A stretch of DNA of 33,406 nucleotides, taken from assembly GCA_947311825.1 (NCBI GenBank), contig CAMZLY010000168.1, positions 1-33,406 of the forward strand, in the 5' to 3' direction. Of the stretch, positions 1 to 13,262 are shown piece by piece. Made by a program: the position numbers and the translations under genes. Under the pieces are notes generated by a model. The model ran no database searches. It was not told the origin of the DNA and was given only the letters and a program-made list of their open reading frames with translations. Position 1 is the first letter of the stretch, and each line of letters opens with the position of its first letter. The stretch is from an uncultured bacterium. GTDB lineage: Bacteria > Verrucomicrobiota > Kiritimatiellia > UBA8416 > CAMZLY01.

Positions 1-13
1 CCCCCATTCTCTG

Positions 14-88
14 GGTGTCATCTATTATGAGTCAACCAATACTTACTTCGTTCTTTCAGCTCTTCCGTTCGGTGTCATCTATTATGAG
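14..88. repeat. Two copies of an 18-bp direct repeat GGTGTCATCTATTATGAG (14-31 and 71-88), 57-bp period
   Basis: Exact match read directly. The second copy overlaps an imperfect hairpin, TGTCAT..TGAGG / CCTCA..ATGACA (73-110). Confidence 0.8.
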
Positions 89-148
89 GCAATTCGCCCT
101 CAAAATGACAATTTCTGTTGTTTTTATAAAAATCGATGTAATTTGATA

Positions 149-172
149 AAATTGTTGATTAATCAACAATTT
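149..172. promoter_or_regulatory. Perfect 24-bp palindrome AAATTGTTGATTAATCAACAATTT upstream of the 204-1988 CDS
   Basis: 12-bp arms with no spacer, ending about 31 bp before the ATG at 204. An operator role is inference. Confidence 0.5.
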
Positions 173-203
173 CATAGTACTATACCTTATTCGAGGATAA
201 TCT

Positions 204-1988
204 ATGAAAAACATTTATAACCTAATTCTTATAATCGTAACGCTATTAGTAGTAAATAGTAAATTGTTTGGAAATGAAATAAACAGACCTATTGATCCAA
301 TTGTTATCTCGGGCATAAATCTACCATCATTTATAAATACGGATCCAACGAATATTGTCGCATTTAATTTTAACGGCAGCTGGCATCAAATCCCATTACA
401 AGTTGACGAACGGATAATAACACCATTTAAACAAGTCTATGACAACATATTCACCCAGATGCCTGGTAATGTTACTTTTCTTGCTTACGCAGACGAAAAC
501 ACATTTACCGGTGCTGATACCAATTCTTTATTTGATATGGATGATGAAATTGCATTTATGGCTTTTGATGCCGCCGACCAAGCAGAATTAAACAGTACAC
601 TACCGGCACATGTAGTTTCAGGAAGTGGTATAAAATTATCAATTAACAACCCCTTAAATAACAGAACCAACTATGTATATCTTTTCAAGTCAGACGGTAC
701 TATACCCCAAGATGCAGGCACAAATTATATAACCTATACCTTTTCTTTGGCAAGTGGTAACTATAAAACAACCTACAACAAGAATAATGGTCCTAATCAA
801 GAATCATCCATTATTAACTCTAGCTGTTATCATACTGAATTCAGTGATCGTTGGATACGCGAAGTGGAGAAAATTTATACAGGTGCTGCTGACGGTATTG
901 ACATACTAGACAGACACCGTACCAGCTTACCAGGGAACGGCGTTGCCCGTAATGAAGAAACGTTTACCGCCGCCGAAGGAGCGTTTATTGCAAATATAAA
1001 CGGTCCAATAAGAGCCATTCGGTCTTACCTCGGTGCAAACAGCGGCCCCGCAACGCAAAGATTACACATCTTTTACAAACAACGTCAATACATATATACT
1101 TATCTTCGCGTTCACAGTGGAATTACCGGACCGAGAGCAACATATAACTACGCACCGACAGCAACCAATATGACATACTACAACCAAAACGAAACTAACG
1201 GTGTATCAATTGACGGCTTTCCCGATGTAATAAGCAGTAACGCACCTTCATGGGAAATGGTAACAGGGGGACATGGCACCCTTATTTTCGAAAACATTAC
1301 GGACTCAGATATTCCAGGATTTAACCAAGTAGAATATTATAATGATAACAAAAACGAGAATCCACCAACAGGAAGTTCATACTACTTTGGAATGCATGGC
1401 CCTTGGGTGAATATGAATAACCTTCCGGTAACCGACCCTCTAATTGACCCTAACCATAAATATTTAAATTCAACCTTAATAATAACATACGAAGGAATTA
1501 ATAAAACTATTGTTGATGCGTACAATATACACAATCAAATAACCGCCCCACTTCAAATAAACAAGAGTGAGTTTTCAGGTGATTCTGATGGCGATATGAT
1601 ACCTGACAATTGGGAATTAACGTTTTTTTCAGACTTAACACATTCTGCAACAGATGATGACGATAAGATTATGCAAGACGGTGCAAATAATTTAACAGAA
1701 TACATAGCAGGAACAGATCCCATTGACCCTTCCAGTTTTCCTAAAATAAATATCAGTAATACAAACAATAATATTTTAATACAATTTGATACAACAAAAG
1801 CTAACGGGGCAGGATATGAAGGGTATAGCAGATTTTATTCACTAAAAATATCCACATCTCTCGTAAATGACACATGGGAATATGTATCTGGATATTCAAA
1901 TATTATTGGAACAAACCAATCAATAATCTATACAAATAATACGGGATTAGATGTAAATTGCTACCGTACTGAAATAAACCTTCACTAG
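204..1988 (+). CDS. Secreted protein with C-terminal Asp-rich, thrombospondin-3/calcium-repeat-like segment
   Basis: 594-aa ORF with N-terminal signal-peptide-like hydrophobic stretch. Motif DSDGDMIPDNWE...NLTEYIAGTDPIDPSS. Confidence 0.8.
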   Translation: MKNIYNLILIIVTLLVVNSKLFGNEINRPIDPIVISGINLPSFINTDPTNIVAFNFNGSWHQIPLQVDERIITPFKQVYDNIFTQMPGNVTFLAYADENTFTGADTNSLFDMDDEIAFMAFDAADQAELNSTLPAHVVSGSGIKLSINNPLNNRTNYVYLFKSDGTIPQDAGTNYITYTFSLASGNYKTTYNKNNGPNQESSIINSSCYHTEFSDRWIREVEKIYTGAADGIDILDRHRTSLPGNGVARNEETFTAAEGAFIANINGPIRAIRSYLGANSGPATQRLHIFYKQRQYIYTYLRVHSGITGPRATYNYAPTATNMTYYNQNETNGVSIDGFPDVISSNAPSWEMVTGGHGTLIFENITDSDIPGFNQVEYYNDNKNENPPTGSSYYFGMHGPWVNMNNLPVTDPLIDPNHKYLNSTLIITYEGINKTIVDAYNIHNQITAPLQINKSEFSGDSDGDMIPDNWELTFFSDLTHSATDDDDKIMQDGANNLTEYIAGTDPIDPSSFPKINISNTNNNILIQFDTTKANGAGYEGYSRFYSLKISTSLVNDTWEYVSGYSNIIGTNQSIIYTNNTGLDVNCYRTEINLH

Positions 1989-2017
1989 CAAAACAGTGTG
2001 TAAATCTTAATTCCGTA

Positions 2018-2183
2018 GAGGTGCTTGCAAAACTACTTGTGCGTGGCAATTTTTTGTATTTTAGGAGAGCAGATTCTGCCTTTTGAGCAATTGCACATAC
2101 CCGTAGGGTCTGTAGAATTGCGAAAATGCGGAATATGCCGCATAAAATCAAAAAGTGTCCGCAGATAGTTTTGCAAGTGCCTC
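2018..2183. mobile_element. MITE-like foldback element, full copy A (166 bp)
   Basis: TIRs GAGGTGCTTGCAAAACTA / TAGTTTTGCAAGTGCCTC. Flanked by exact 4-bp direct repeats CGTA (2014-2017 and 2184-2187). Near-identical to 22137-22302. Confidence 0.85.
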
Positions 2184-2271
2184 CGTATACTGTTATTTTT
2201 CTTCATTTTTTCGCACTATAAGCTTGCCACTACCACAACTCATTGTTATAGTATTTTTTTTGTGAATTTAG

Positions 2272-4719
<2,448 letters not shown>

Positions 4720-4724
4720 TAATT

Positions 4725-7355
4725 ATGGAAAACAATACACCTGAAGATATAAAGCCGGAAGATGTGACATCTGAAAATGTGACATCTGAAGAAGTAATGC
4801 CTGATAATATCAGCAACATTCCAATTGAACTGGAAATGAGTAACTCCTACATTGACTACTCAATGAGCGTCATTGTGGGTAGAGCCTTACCGGATGTTCG
4901 TGACGGACTAAAACCAGTTCATCGCCGCGTACTCTTTGCCATGAAAGAACTTAACAACACCCACGCAGCAGCATACAAAAAGTCTGCCCGTGTAGTTGGT
5001 GATGTTATTGGTAAATACCATCCACATGGTGATACCGCCGTTTATGATACTATCGTAAGAATGGCACAGGATTTCTCTATGCGATACCCGCTAGTTGATG
5101 GTCAAGGTAACTTCGGTTCCCGTGATGGCGACTCCGCCGCCGCTATGCGTTATACAGAAATACGCATGCAACGTATGGCAGAAGATTTATTAGCCGATAT
5201 AGACAAAAAAACCGTCGATTTTGGCCCCAACTACGATGAATCACTCGAACAACCACTTGTGTTACCATCAAAAATACCAAATCTACTACTAAACGGGTCA
5301 ACCGGTATTGCTGTTGGTATGGCAACAAACATCCCACCACATAACTTATGCGAACTGGTAGATGGAACAACACACCTAATAGATAATCCACGGGCAACAG
5401 TTGCTGACCTTATGCAGTTTATCAAAGGGCCTGACTTCCCTACCGAAGGCATTATATGCGGATTACAGCCAATTGATGATATGTACAAGACAGGACGCGG
5501 GCAAATGCGTGTTCGTGGTCGTGCAGAAATCATTCCAAACGAAAAGAGCGGCAAAGACACCATTATTATCACCGAACTTCCTTATCAAGTTAATAAGGCT
5601 AAATTCGTTGAAAATATTGCCCATCTTGTACACGAGAAAACCATCGAAGGTATTTCAGCACTACGTGATGAATCAAACACAAAAGAACCGGTTCGTGTTG
5701 TAATTGAACTCAAAAAAGGCATCATGGCAGATGTAATAATCAGCAGCCTATACAAGTTTACACAACTACAAACAACTTTTGGTGCAAATATGCTTGCCAT
5801 TGTAGATGGTCAACCAAAGGTTATGAACCTTAAAGAAATCCTTGGGCATTTTATAGCACACAGGTTCGAAGTTGTCACTAGACGTATCCAGTTCGACTTA
5901 GCAAAAGCTGAAGCACGTCAACACATCCTCGAAGGTCTGCTAAAAGCACTTGATAACCTTGATGATATTGTAAAACTTATCCGTGCCGCCAAAACTAGAG
6001 ATGAAGCTAGAATTGCTATTATTGACAAATACGCATTCAGCCAAATCCAAGCAAAAGCAATTCTAGAAATGCGACTATACCAACTTACCGGTCTAGAACG
6101 AGAAAAAGTAGAAGATGAATATAATGAGCTATGTAAATATATCGATTATCTAACAGATCTATTAGCACATGACGAAAAAATATATGCATTAATCAAAGAA
6201 GAATTAGCAGAAATTAAAGAACGTTACGGCGATGTACGCAGAACTGAAATCACAGTTTCTCAAGATGACGTAAATATCATGGATCTAATTGCTGATGAAC
6301 CATGCATCATTACAATTAGTCATGAAGGATATATCAAGCGCGTCCCAGTTGATACCTACCGCGAACAACGCCGCGGCGGTAAAGGCGTCTCCGGTATGAC
6401 AACCAAAGAAGACGATTTCGTTGAACATCTCTTTATGGCAAAAACCCATGATAAAATGTTGTTCTTCACTAAGGATGGACGCGTTTACTGGAAAATGGCA
6501 TTTCAAATTCCGGAAGCAGGCAGAACAGCCCGTGGCAAAGCAATTGTCAACCTACTCAACCTCAGAGAAGATGAAAAAATTGCGGCAACCATTCCAATTA
6601 GAGAATTTGATGAAAGCCAGTTTATGATCCTTGCCACTCGTAAAGGCGTGATCAAAAAAACCAACCTTTCAAAATACAGTAATGTGCGTAAAGACGGCAT
6701 TATCGCCATCAATATTGATGAAGACGATGAGTTGCTGGCAGTAAAACTCACTAACGGCAACAATCAACTGTTAATCGCAACTGAAAATGGTATGAGCAAC
6801 CGCTTTGAGGAAACTCAACTACGCGATCAAGGTCGTGTTACACGCGGTGTCCGTGGCATCAAACTCCGTGAAGGCGATCAGGTAAACAGCCTTAGCATCA
6901 TTGACGAAGATTCAACATACCTAGTCTGTACCGAAAACGGATATGGTAAACGCTCGTCATTTGACGAATGGCGCATAACCAAACGTGGTGGTATCGGTAT
7001 TATAGCCATCAAAACAACTGAGCGTAACGGTAAAGTTGTTGGCGCGCATGTTGCACACGAAAACGATTCACTAATGCTCATTACAGCCAACGGCATAATG
7101 ATCAAGATGGCAGTAAACTCCATCTCAGTTATCGGCAGGGCAACACAAGGCGTACGCCTAGTTAAGCTTAATGAAGGTGACAAACTAGTCTCAGCCAGCA
7201 TAGTAAAAGCAGAAGACAATGTTGTACCAGAAACTGATGACACAACAGACGGAGAAACTACTGAATTACCAGCAGACAACGCAACAGAAGAAACAACCAA
7301 AGAGGTTGAAACACCCGTTGCGGAAGATGCACCGGAGCCAAAACCAGAAGAATAG
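4725..7355 (+). CDS. gyrA: DNA gyrase subunit A
   Basis: 876 aa. [35 protein letters not shown], catalytic-Tyr region [11 protein letters not shown], and the GyrA-box QRRGGKG. Acidic C-terminal tail. Confidence 0.97.
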   Translation: MENNTPEDIKPEDVTSENVTSEEVMPDNISNIPIELEMSNSYIDYSMSVIVGRALPDVRDGLKPVHRRVLFAMKELNNTHAAAYKKSARVVGDVIGKYHPHGDTAVYDTIVRMAQDFSMRYPLVDGQGNFGSRDGDSAAAMRYTEIRMQRMAEDLLADIDKKTVDFGPNYDESLEQPLVLPSKIPNLLLNGSTGIAVGMATNIPPHNLCELVDGTTHLIDNPRATVADLMQFIKGPDFPTEGIICGLQPIDDMYKTGRGQMRVRGRAEIIPNEKSGKDTIIITELPYQVNKAKFVENIAHLVHEKTIEGISALRDESNTKEPVRVVIELKKGIMADVIISSLYKFTQLQTTFGANMLAIVDGQPKVMNLKEILGHFIAHRFEVVTRRIQFDLAKAEARQHILEGLLKALDNLDDIVKLIRAAKTRDEARIAIIDKYAFSQIQAKAILEMRLYQLTGLEREKVEDEYNELCKYIDYLTDLLAHDEKIYALIKEELAEIKERYGDVRRTEITVSQDDVNIMDLIADEPCIITISHEGYIKRVPVDTYREQRRGGKGVSGMTTKEDDFVEHLFMAKTHDKMLFFTKDGRVYWKMAFQIPEAGRTARGKAIVNLLNLREDEKIAATIPIREFDESQFMILATRKGVIKKTNLSKYSNVRKDGIIAINIDEDDELLAVKLTNGNNQLLIATENGMSNRFEETQLRDQGRVTRGVRGIKLREGDQVNSLSIIDEDSTYLVCTENGYGKRSSFDEWRITKRGGIGIIAIKTTERNGKVVGAHVAHENDSLMLITANGIMIKMAVNSISVIGRATQGVRLVKLNEGDKLVSASIVKAEDNVVPETDDTTDGETTELPADNATEETTKEVETPVAEDAPEPKPEE

Positions 7356-7464
7356 AGATGCTTACAAAACTACTGTGCGTGGCATTTTTTCCGTTTTAGG
7401 CGAGCAGATTATGCCTTTTAAGCAATTGAGCATGCCCGTAGGGTATGTAAAATTGCGAAAAAGC
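7355..7464. mobile_element. MITE-like element copy B, right side truncated or diverged
   Basis: GAGATGCTTACAAAACTACTGTGCG...GCAATTGAGCATGCCCGTAGGGTATGTAAAATTGCGAAAAAGC matches copies A/D, then homology ends. The first G is the last base of the gyrA TAG stop. Confidence 0.8.
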
Positions 7465-7498
7465 ACCTTAACGATGGTGTGATGGTTCTCTATGACAA

Positions 7499-9415
7499 TT
7501 ACTTTGTGATTCCCCTACGTAATGCGGGCAGAATTTCTTTCTCTAGTTCACGATTGAGGCTAAATAGAATAAAACCACCTGTAGCATTCTCTCTGGTCGT
7601 CTTAATCTGTTTTATTACTTCAAACTTATCTAGGTGACTCTCTGTAGCTGTCACCCCTATCCCAGGATAAATTCTTTTTCTGGAATATGGTAATGCAATT
7701 TGATCTTTAACTAATCTGGAAAATTGATCCAGATTTTCTGAATAATCCATCGGACACACAAAATCAACAATGTCATGTTTTAGCCAGAACCCCCAGTCCT
7801 GACCGACACTAAGTCCACACAGTGGATACATACCATACACAGCTACTGACAACTTCACTGCCGGTTTTTCCTGTTGTATCATAGTATGTACAGATTTAAC
7901 AAAACTTGTTATCTGCCAACTACGCCAACGAATATAAGCAAGTTTTAGTTTTCCATTACGTACAGCTGCCGGCCAATTTGATATCTTTCGTTTTGAATAT
8001 TTCTCAAAACTCTTATGGCATTCAGTACAATAACAATAGTGCGAATCAGGATATCTAATATAATCAAGATGAATGCCATCAATGTTATAGTTATGCACAA
8101 TCTCTCTGATTACCGATAGTTCCATCTGAATATTTTTTTTGTTTGATGGACATAACCAGTTTTTTGTCTGCCCGATATCAGAAACCTGCAAACGACCTTG
8201 TTTATTCATCTCTGCCACAAACTCAGGTGACGCCTTAACTAGGTTCCAACACACTTTCCAGGCATGCAGTTTTAATCCGGCACGATGTGCTGCATCAATA
8301 GATGCCTTTAGTTGATCACCACGCAACTGTACCATATTTGATTGTGGCGTTGTCTTGCTTGGATAATGTGCTAATCCTGCCCAAACAATGTTAGAAAAAA
8401 TATCTGTTAGCCCCGCTTTTTTTAAGATGTCACATGTTTTAATCCAGTTGCCAGGATAAAGTCCCATCCCCGTATGATCCCATACCCCACGAAATTCACC
8501 CTTAGCAGATTTCTGCAATACTGCGTAAACACGCATAGCTAGTGTAAAAACTATATCTGCCTGAGTAACCGCTGCCGCATATTTTTCGTTTTTCATTAAT
8601 AATTTAAATTGTTCATAATCCTTTGCCCATACATCGGATATTTTCTTTACCGCACGTTGACCATCGCTTTTTCGTACATCAGCAACCACCGCTGCTAATT
8701 TGTAGTCAAGCTCGCTCATACGTTGAATAGCCGCTGGCTTCCATAAAGATAAATCACATGCGGCAATTAATCCCAATAGCATTTTCTGCTTTGCCGATGT
8801 ATCTCCATCATCAACAAGAACATGCGTCATCCAATATCCATACCTTGATTCTAGCCAGGCAGGATCATTTCCACGGTGACTATTAGCATCAGCCCAATAT
8901 GCAATCACACGTGCGCTACTACTTGCTGGTGTTGCAATTCTTATATTGCGAGAATTCTGATATACCACACGTGGAATATATAATGGAATTTTTTTGTTAA
9001 AATTAATTTCATTCCATCTGTCGCCTAATGGTGCAGATTTGTATTTTCCAAGTTTAAATCCCATCATAGAGGCGAGCTCTGCGCTAGAAGAATAAAAAAC
9101 CATCAATTTACCGCCACTATTAATAAACTTTCTCAGTTCACGCAGTTCCGATGACGGCGGATTAGGATTATAACCCAAAATAATTACTTTTGCCTTACCA
9201 ATAGAAGCAATAAGCGTATCATCATAAACAACAGTATTTGCCACCCCTGTTTCCGCAAGCCAGCGAGAAAGTCGTTTCGTCAATGATTTTGCATAATTAC
9301 GCTCTGTCGGATTTTTTGCTGAACTTGTAGCCTGCACTAGCACAACTTTCTCAACAGCAAAAACGGATGAAGCCAGTACAAATAACATTATCATAAAAAA
9401 AATAATTTTCTGCAT
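7499..9415 (-). CDS. Secreted GHL10-like (glycosyl hydrolase-like 10 / family-10-like) protein
   Basis: 638 aa with signal peptide. FRGVWDHTGMGLYPGNWIKTCDILKKAGLTDIFSNIVW, DGIHLDYIRYP, KLSVAVYGMYP. N-terminal region resembles a GATase-like/ThuA-like fold. Confidence 0.8.
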   Translation of the reverse strand: MQKIIFFMIMLFVLASSVFAVEKVVLVQATSSAKNPTERNYAKSLTKRLSRWLAETGVANTVVYDDTLIASIGKAKVIILGYNPNPPSSELRELRKFINSGGKLMVFYSSSAELASMMGFKLGKYKSAPLGDRWNEINFNKKIPLYIPRVVYQNSRNIRIATPASSSARVIAYWADANSHRGNDPAWLESRYGYWMTHVLVDDGDTSAKQKMLLGLIAACDLSLWKPAAIQRMSELDYKLAAVVADVRKSDGQRAVKKISDVWAKDYEQFKLLMKNEKYAAAVTQADIVFTLAMRVYAVLQKSAKGEFRGVWDHTGMGLYPGNWIKTCDILKKAGLTDIFSNIVWAGLAHYPSKTTPQSNMVQLRGDQLKASIDAAHRAGLKLHAWKVCWNLVKASPEFVAEMNKQGRLQVSDIGQTKNWLCPSNKKNIQMELSVIREIVHNYNIDGIHLDYIRYPDSHYCYCTECHKSFEKYSKRKISNWPAAVRNGKLKLAYIRWRSWQITSFVKSVHTMIQQEKPAVKLSVAVYGMYPLCGLSVGQDWGFWLKHDIVDFVCPMDYSENLDQFSRLVKDQIALPYSRKRIYPGIGVTATESHLDKFEVIKQIKTTRENATGGFILFSLNRELEKEILPALRRGITK

Positions 9416-9430
9416 AATTATTTTCCGCCT

Positions 9431-11134
9431 TTATCCCTTAGGCGAATGAGGTGTCGGTTTTTTATGACTAGCACTACGATGTTTATGACTACTGTTATTA
9501 CGCTGTCCACCACCATTACGAGGCGGTCGTCTACCACTACTACGTGTTTTCCCATTACCGTGAGTTACCGCATCCTGTCGTGGTTTAGGTTTTTGCGTCG
9601 GCTTAGGAGCCGGTTTTAGTAATTCCTCATCAACTTGTTTATAGGAAAGAGCTTTACCAATATACTCCTCAATATCAGGTAAAGTAAACGCTTCCTCCTC
9701 ACAAGCAAAAGTATAAGCAGTGCCACTTGTGCCAGCTCTCCCAGTACGCCCTATGCGATGCACATAATCTTCCGGTTCATAAGGGATATCATAATTAACA
9801 ACAATTTCAATATCATCCACATGAATTCCGCGTCCTGCAACATCAGTAGCAATCACCAAATTAATTTTGCCAGCCCTAAAATTATCTAGTGTACGTAACC
9901 GTACCTTTTGGTTTACCGAACCGGAGAGCAATGAACAATCTATACCGCGAGACTGTAATGCATCAGCCAAACGTTGCGAGCTATCGCGCCTATTACAAAA
10001 GATAAGAGCTCTACCGGGCTTATCAATTTTCAGAATATTGTACAAAACATTAAACTTGTCACTTGCCGAAAGTAGCAATACGTGCTGTTCAACAGTATCA
10101 ACCGCCACCTGATCTGGTTCAATCTCAACACTTACCGGATTTTTTGTCCATTGTGATGCTAAACGATTAACAGTGTCATTTAATGTAGCACTATAAAACA
10201 TAGTTTGGCGTCTATCTTTATTCGGCAATGAACCAACAATGCGTCTAACATCGGGAATAAACCCCATATCCAGCATACGGTCAGCCTCATCAACAACCAA
10301 AATCTCAACTTTACTTAAATCAATATCACGACGTTGTTTGAAATCAAGTAAACGACCCGGTGTCGCCGCAACAATATCAATCACCTTAGATTTAACTTCA
10401 TCCTGTTGCTTTTTATAATCCATGCCACCGTATATAGCCATGCTATGGCAATCACAATATTTACCAAGGTCATCCGCATCACGTGCAATTTGTATAACAA
10501 GCTCACGAGTCGGGGCAATTATCAAAACCCTCGGGGTTCCCTTTTTTCTATTTTGATTATCTGATTCTGCTGTTATTCGTGACAAAGCTGCAACCAAAAA
10601 AGCTGCGGTTTTGCCGGTACCCGTCTGTGCTTTACCAAGAATATCCTTTCCTGCCAAAGCGTGAAATAGAGTCTGAGCCTGAATTGGTGTACTATATTCG
10701 AACTTAAGATCAGCAATAGCATGCATAATCTCGTCGGACAATTTAAAATCTTGAAAACGAACCATCCCCTCCTTTTCAAGAACTTTAAAAGAATTTAGAT
10801 CCCATTTGGGCAATGGTTTCTTTTTTTGCTCTTTTTTTGGTCTACGCTGTTGTGGTCCATTATCTTGTTTGTTTTTTGGCTGTTGCCGCTGCTGACCATT
10901 TTTAGCTTTACCACCGCCTTGCGATACTTTTTTATTCTGATTTTTATTGTCAGATGAAGCTTTTTTGCATTTTTTTGCAATACTTGATTTGGAAGGCTCC
11001 CAAACTGTAGCCGTACCCACTTCTGTTACGGGACATGTCGCCCGCGAACTATTGACTGCTTTTGATGGATTCGAAACTTTCGTCTTTCGACCACCAAAAC
11101 TATTTCTTATTTTATTTATTAAACCTTTAACCAT
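9431..11134 (-). CDS. DEAD-box ATP-dependent RNA helicase
   Basis: 567 aa. Q motif PIQAQT, AQTGTGKTAAF, PTRELVIQI, VDEADRMLDMGF, SAT, HRIGRTGRAG. Basic low-complexity N- and C-terminal tails. Confidence 0.95.
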   Translation of the reverse strand: MVKGLINKIRNSFGGRKTKVSNPSKAVNSSRATCPVTEVGTATVWEPSKSSIAKKCKKASSDNKNQNKKVSQGGGKAKNGQQRQQPKNKQDNGPQQRRPKKEQKKKPLPKWDLNSFKVLEKEGMVRFQDFKLSDEIMHAIADLKFEYSTPIQAQTLFHALAGKDILGKAQTGTGKTAAFLVAALSRITAESDNQNRKKGTPRVLIIAPTRELVIQIARDADDLGKYCDCHSMAIYGGMDYKKQQDEVKSKVIDIVAATPGRLLDFKQRRDIDLSKVEILVVDEADRMLDMGFIPDVRRIVGSLPNKDRRQTMFYSATLNDTVNRLASQWTKNPVSVEIEPDQVAVDTVEQHVLLLSASDKFNVLYNILKIDKPGRALIFCNRRDSSQRLADALQSRGIDCSLLSGSVNQKVRLRTLDNFRAGKINLVIATDVAGRGIHVDDIEIVVNYDIPYEPEDYVHRIGRTGRAGTSGTAYTFACEEEAFTLPDIEEYIGKALSYKQVDEELLKPAPKPTQKPKPRQDAVTHGNGKTRSSGRRPPRNGGGQRNNSSHKHRSASHKKPTPHSPKG

Positions 11135-11381
11135 TCTATTTCCTTAATATAGACCTAAATTGAGTATTTTATACTGTTTTTAAACCTTAACATTTTTTCT
11201 TTTGATTTCTATAAATCTGGTGGAAACCATACAGCAGGAGAAAAGTAGCATACTCATGACATAGTAGATTTTGTCCAAAACAACCCAAACAATGTCAATT
11301 TTATGCTGTAATGTCAATTCAAATGGTTAAACAACACATTAATCATTGATAATAAACCATTAATAATGAATAATCCCACCC

Positions 11382-13214
11382 ATGTATAAAAATAAAACAA
11401 TCTTAAAGTATACTTTAAATAGCCTTCTACCTGCTGTTTTTGCGATTATATTCATATTATTATCAGGGTGTTCAAGCCTGCCTAAACTTGACATAGCACT
11501 TACACGGTCCTATAAAATGCTTGCACCTAACAGGACAAACAGCAAACAACCCATCGCATCAACATACACAGATGTTGCCAGTATTGTATTTCACGAAAAC
11601 AAGAGCAGCAACATCATGCATTACGCCACCATTCTTGATACTGGTGACGATGCACTATTAGCCCGTACTCACCTTATACGTGCTGCAAAAAAAAGCATTG
11701 ATATACAAACTTTTATATGGAAACGAGATCAGACTTCTGATTTCCTGTTTGCAGAACTCTTAAAAGCCGCCGAACGCGGTGTACATGTGCGGCTTCTAAT
11801 TGATGCACTCAATTATATAGCCAAGCCGAAACAGCTTGCACGCATGGCCACTGCTCATGAAAATTTTGATATATGTCTTTATCGCCCAACTGCCGATGTT
11901 GTCTGCAATACAAAAATCAACACTATAAGTTCTGCGGTCTTCAGATTGCGCCGATTCAATCGACGTATGCACAACAAAACATTTATTGTTGATGGAAAGA
12001 TCGGTATTACTGGCGGGCGCAACTACGAAGGAAAATACTTTGACCGTGATAGTAAATTTATATTTAAAGACCGTGATATGCTGCTCATCAGTCCAGTTAT
12101 AACAAATATGACGGTTTCATTTGAAAAATTCTGGAACAATAATAAATCGGTTAATTTACTACAATTTACTGATGTACAAAAACGTTTAGGATCAATAAAA
12201 GAATCGCCATGGAGCTATAACTATACAAATGATTATTATGATCTCACCAGCATCTCAGATCTTGCAAATACAAATTATCTCGGATCAGTTCGCCCGCAGC
12301 TTAATCTTATAAAAATAGAATCGGTCATTTTTGCAAGTGATACTCCTTCAAAATTTGATATAAGAAAACCAAAGCAAGAAATGGTTAATATTTTAAATGA
12401 AGTCTTGCCTGAAGCAAAAGAATATATATTTCTACAAACCCCATATTTGATCTACGACAAAAAAGCAAAGAGAATAATAAAAAAACTACGTAAAAAAAAT
12501 CCTGATCTGAAGGTAATATTCTCCAGCAATAGCCTTGCTGCCGCTGATCACGTAAATGTTTTTGCCCTTTCATATAAATATAGAAAAAAACTATACAAAA
12601 AAATTGGACTTGATATTTATGAATTCAAGCCATTTCCAAAAGATATTGAATACTTTGTGCCTCGTTATGTAAAACTAATAAATATACCAATAGAAAAAGT
12701 TGAAAAATATATAAAGGATGATAATATTGCACCTATAAAAAAGAAAGCACCACGCCTCAGTATCCATGCAAAATCGTTTGTAATAGATCATAATATTGCA
12801 CTGATTGGTTCTCATAATTTTGATCCACGCTCAGCCAAATACAATACCGAATGCGGTTTTTTAGTGAAAGATGAATTTTTCTGCAAACTTGTTGCCGACA
12901 GTATGCTCAGAATGGTCGCCCCAGAAAATAGCTGGGTTGTCGGAAAACGTATACAAAAAGAAAATTTAAGGTCAAAGTTCAGCGGTCTTATTGGTTCAAT
13001 CTCATCAGCTTTACCAATCTTTGATGTATGGCCATTCCAATACACTACCGTATATGAACTAAGGGAAAATGCAACTCCGGTAATGTCACGTGATCCTGAT
13101 TTTTACAAAAACTATAAAGACGTAGGTCAATTCCCTGAAGTGGATAGTACCGCTACTGACATTCAAGCAAGCCTTTTTAAAGTATTTGGCGGTTGGTCGA
13201 ACCATCTGATGTAA
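11382..13214 (+). CDS. Phospholipase D / cardiolipin-synthase-like lipoprotein
   Basis: 610 aa. Lipobox-like LLSGCSS. Two HKD motifs: MHNKTFIVDGKIGITGGRNYEGKYFD and IHAKSFVIDHNIALIGSHNFDPRS. Confidence 0.9.
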   Translation: MYKNKTILKYTLNSLLPAVFAIIFILLSGCSSLPKLDIALTRSYKMLAPNRTNSKQPIASTYTDVASIVFHENKSSNIMHYATILDTGDDALLARTHLIRAAKKSIDIQTFIWKRDQTSDFLFAELLKAAERGVHVRLLIDALNYIAKPKQLARMATAHENFDICLYRPTADVVCNTKINTISSAVFRLRRFNRRMHNKTFIVDGKIGITGGRNYEGKYFDRDSKFIFKDRDMLLISPVITNMTVSFEKFWNNNKSVNLLQFTDVQKRLGSIKESPWSYNYTNDYYDLTSISDLANTNYLGSVRPQLNLIKIESVIFASDTPSKFDIRKPKQEMVNILNEVLPEAKEYIFLQTPYLIYDKKAKRIIKKLRKKNPDLKVIFSSNSLAAADHVNVFALSYKYRKKLYKKIGLDIYEFKPFPKDIEYFVPRYVKLINIPIEKVEKYIKDDNIAPIKKKAPRLSIHAKSFVIDHNIALIGSHNFDPRSAKYNTECGFLVKDEFFCKLVADSMLRMVAPENSWVVGKRIQKENLRSKFSGLIGSISSALPIFDVWPFQYTTVYELRENATPVMSRDPDFYKNYKDVGQFPEVDSTATDIQASLFKVFGGWSNHLM

Positions 13215-13262
13215 AACATGCCAATACAACAGCTAAATTTATTATTGTATTTATTGACTTAA

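Noticed and set aside
5020-5060. Thr at the GyrA position equivalent to E. coli Ser83 ([10 protein letters not shown]) as a possible quinolone-resistance change
   Set aside because: Thr is the native residue in many bacteria, so it cannot be called an acquired mutation from one sequence.
7462-7482. CACC-TTAACGAT-GGTG hairpin downstream of gyrA as a terminator
   Set aside because: Weak 4-bp stem with no T-tract; insufficient support.
11322-11361. AATGGTT/AACCATT inverted repeat upstream of the PLD-family gene
   Set aside because: Only 7 bp in AT-rich sequence; chance occurrence is likely.
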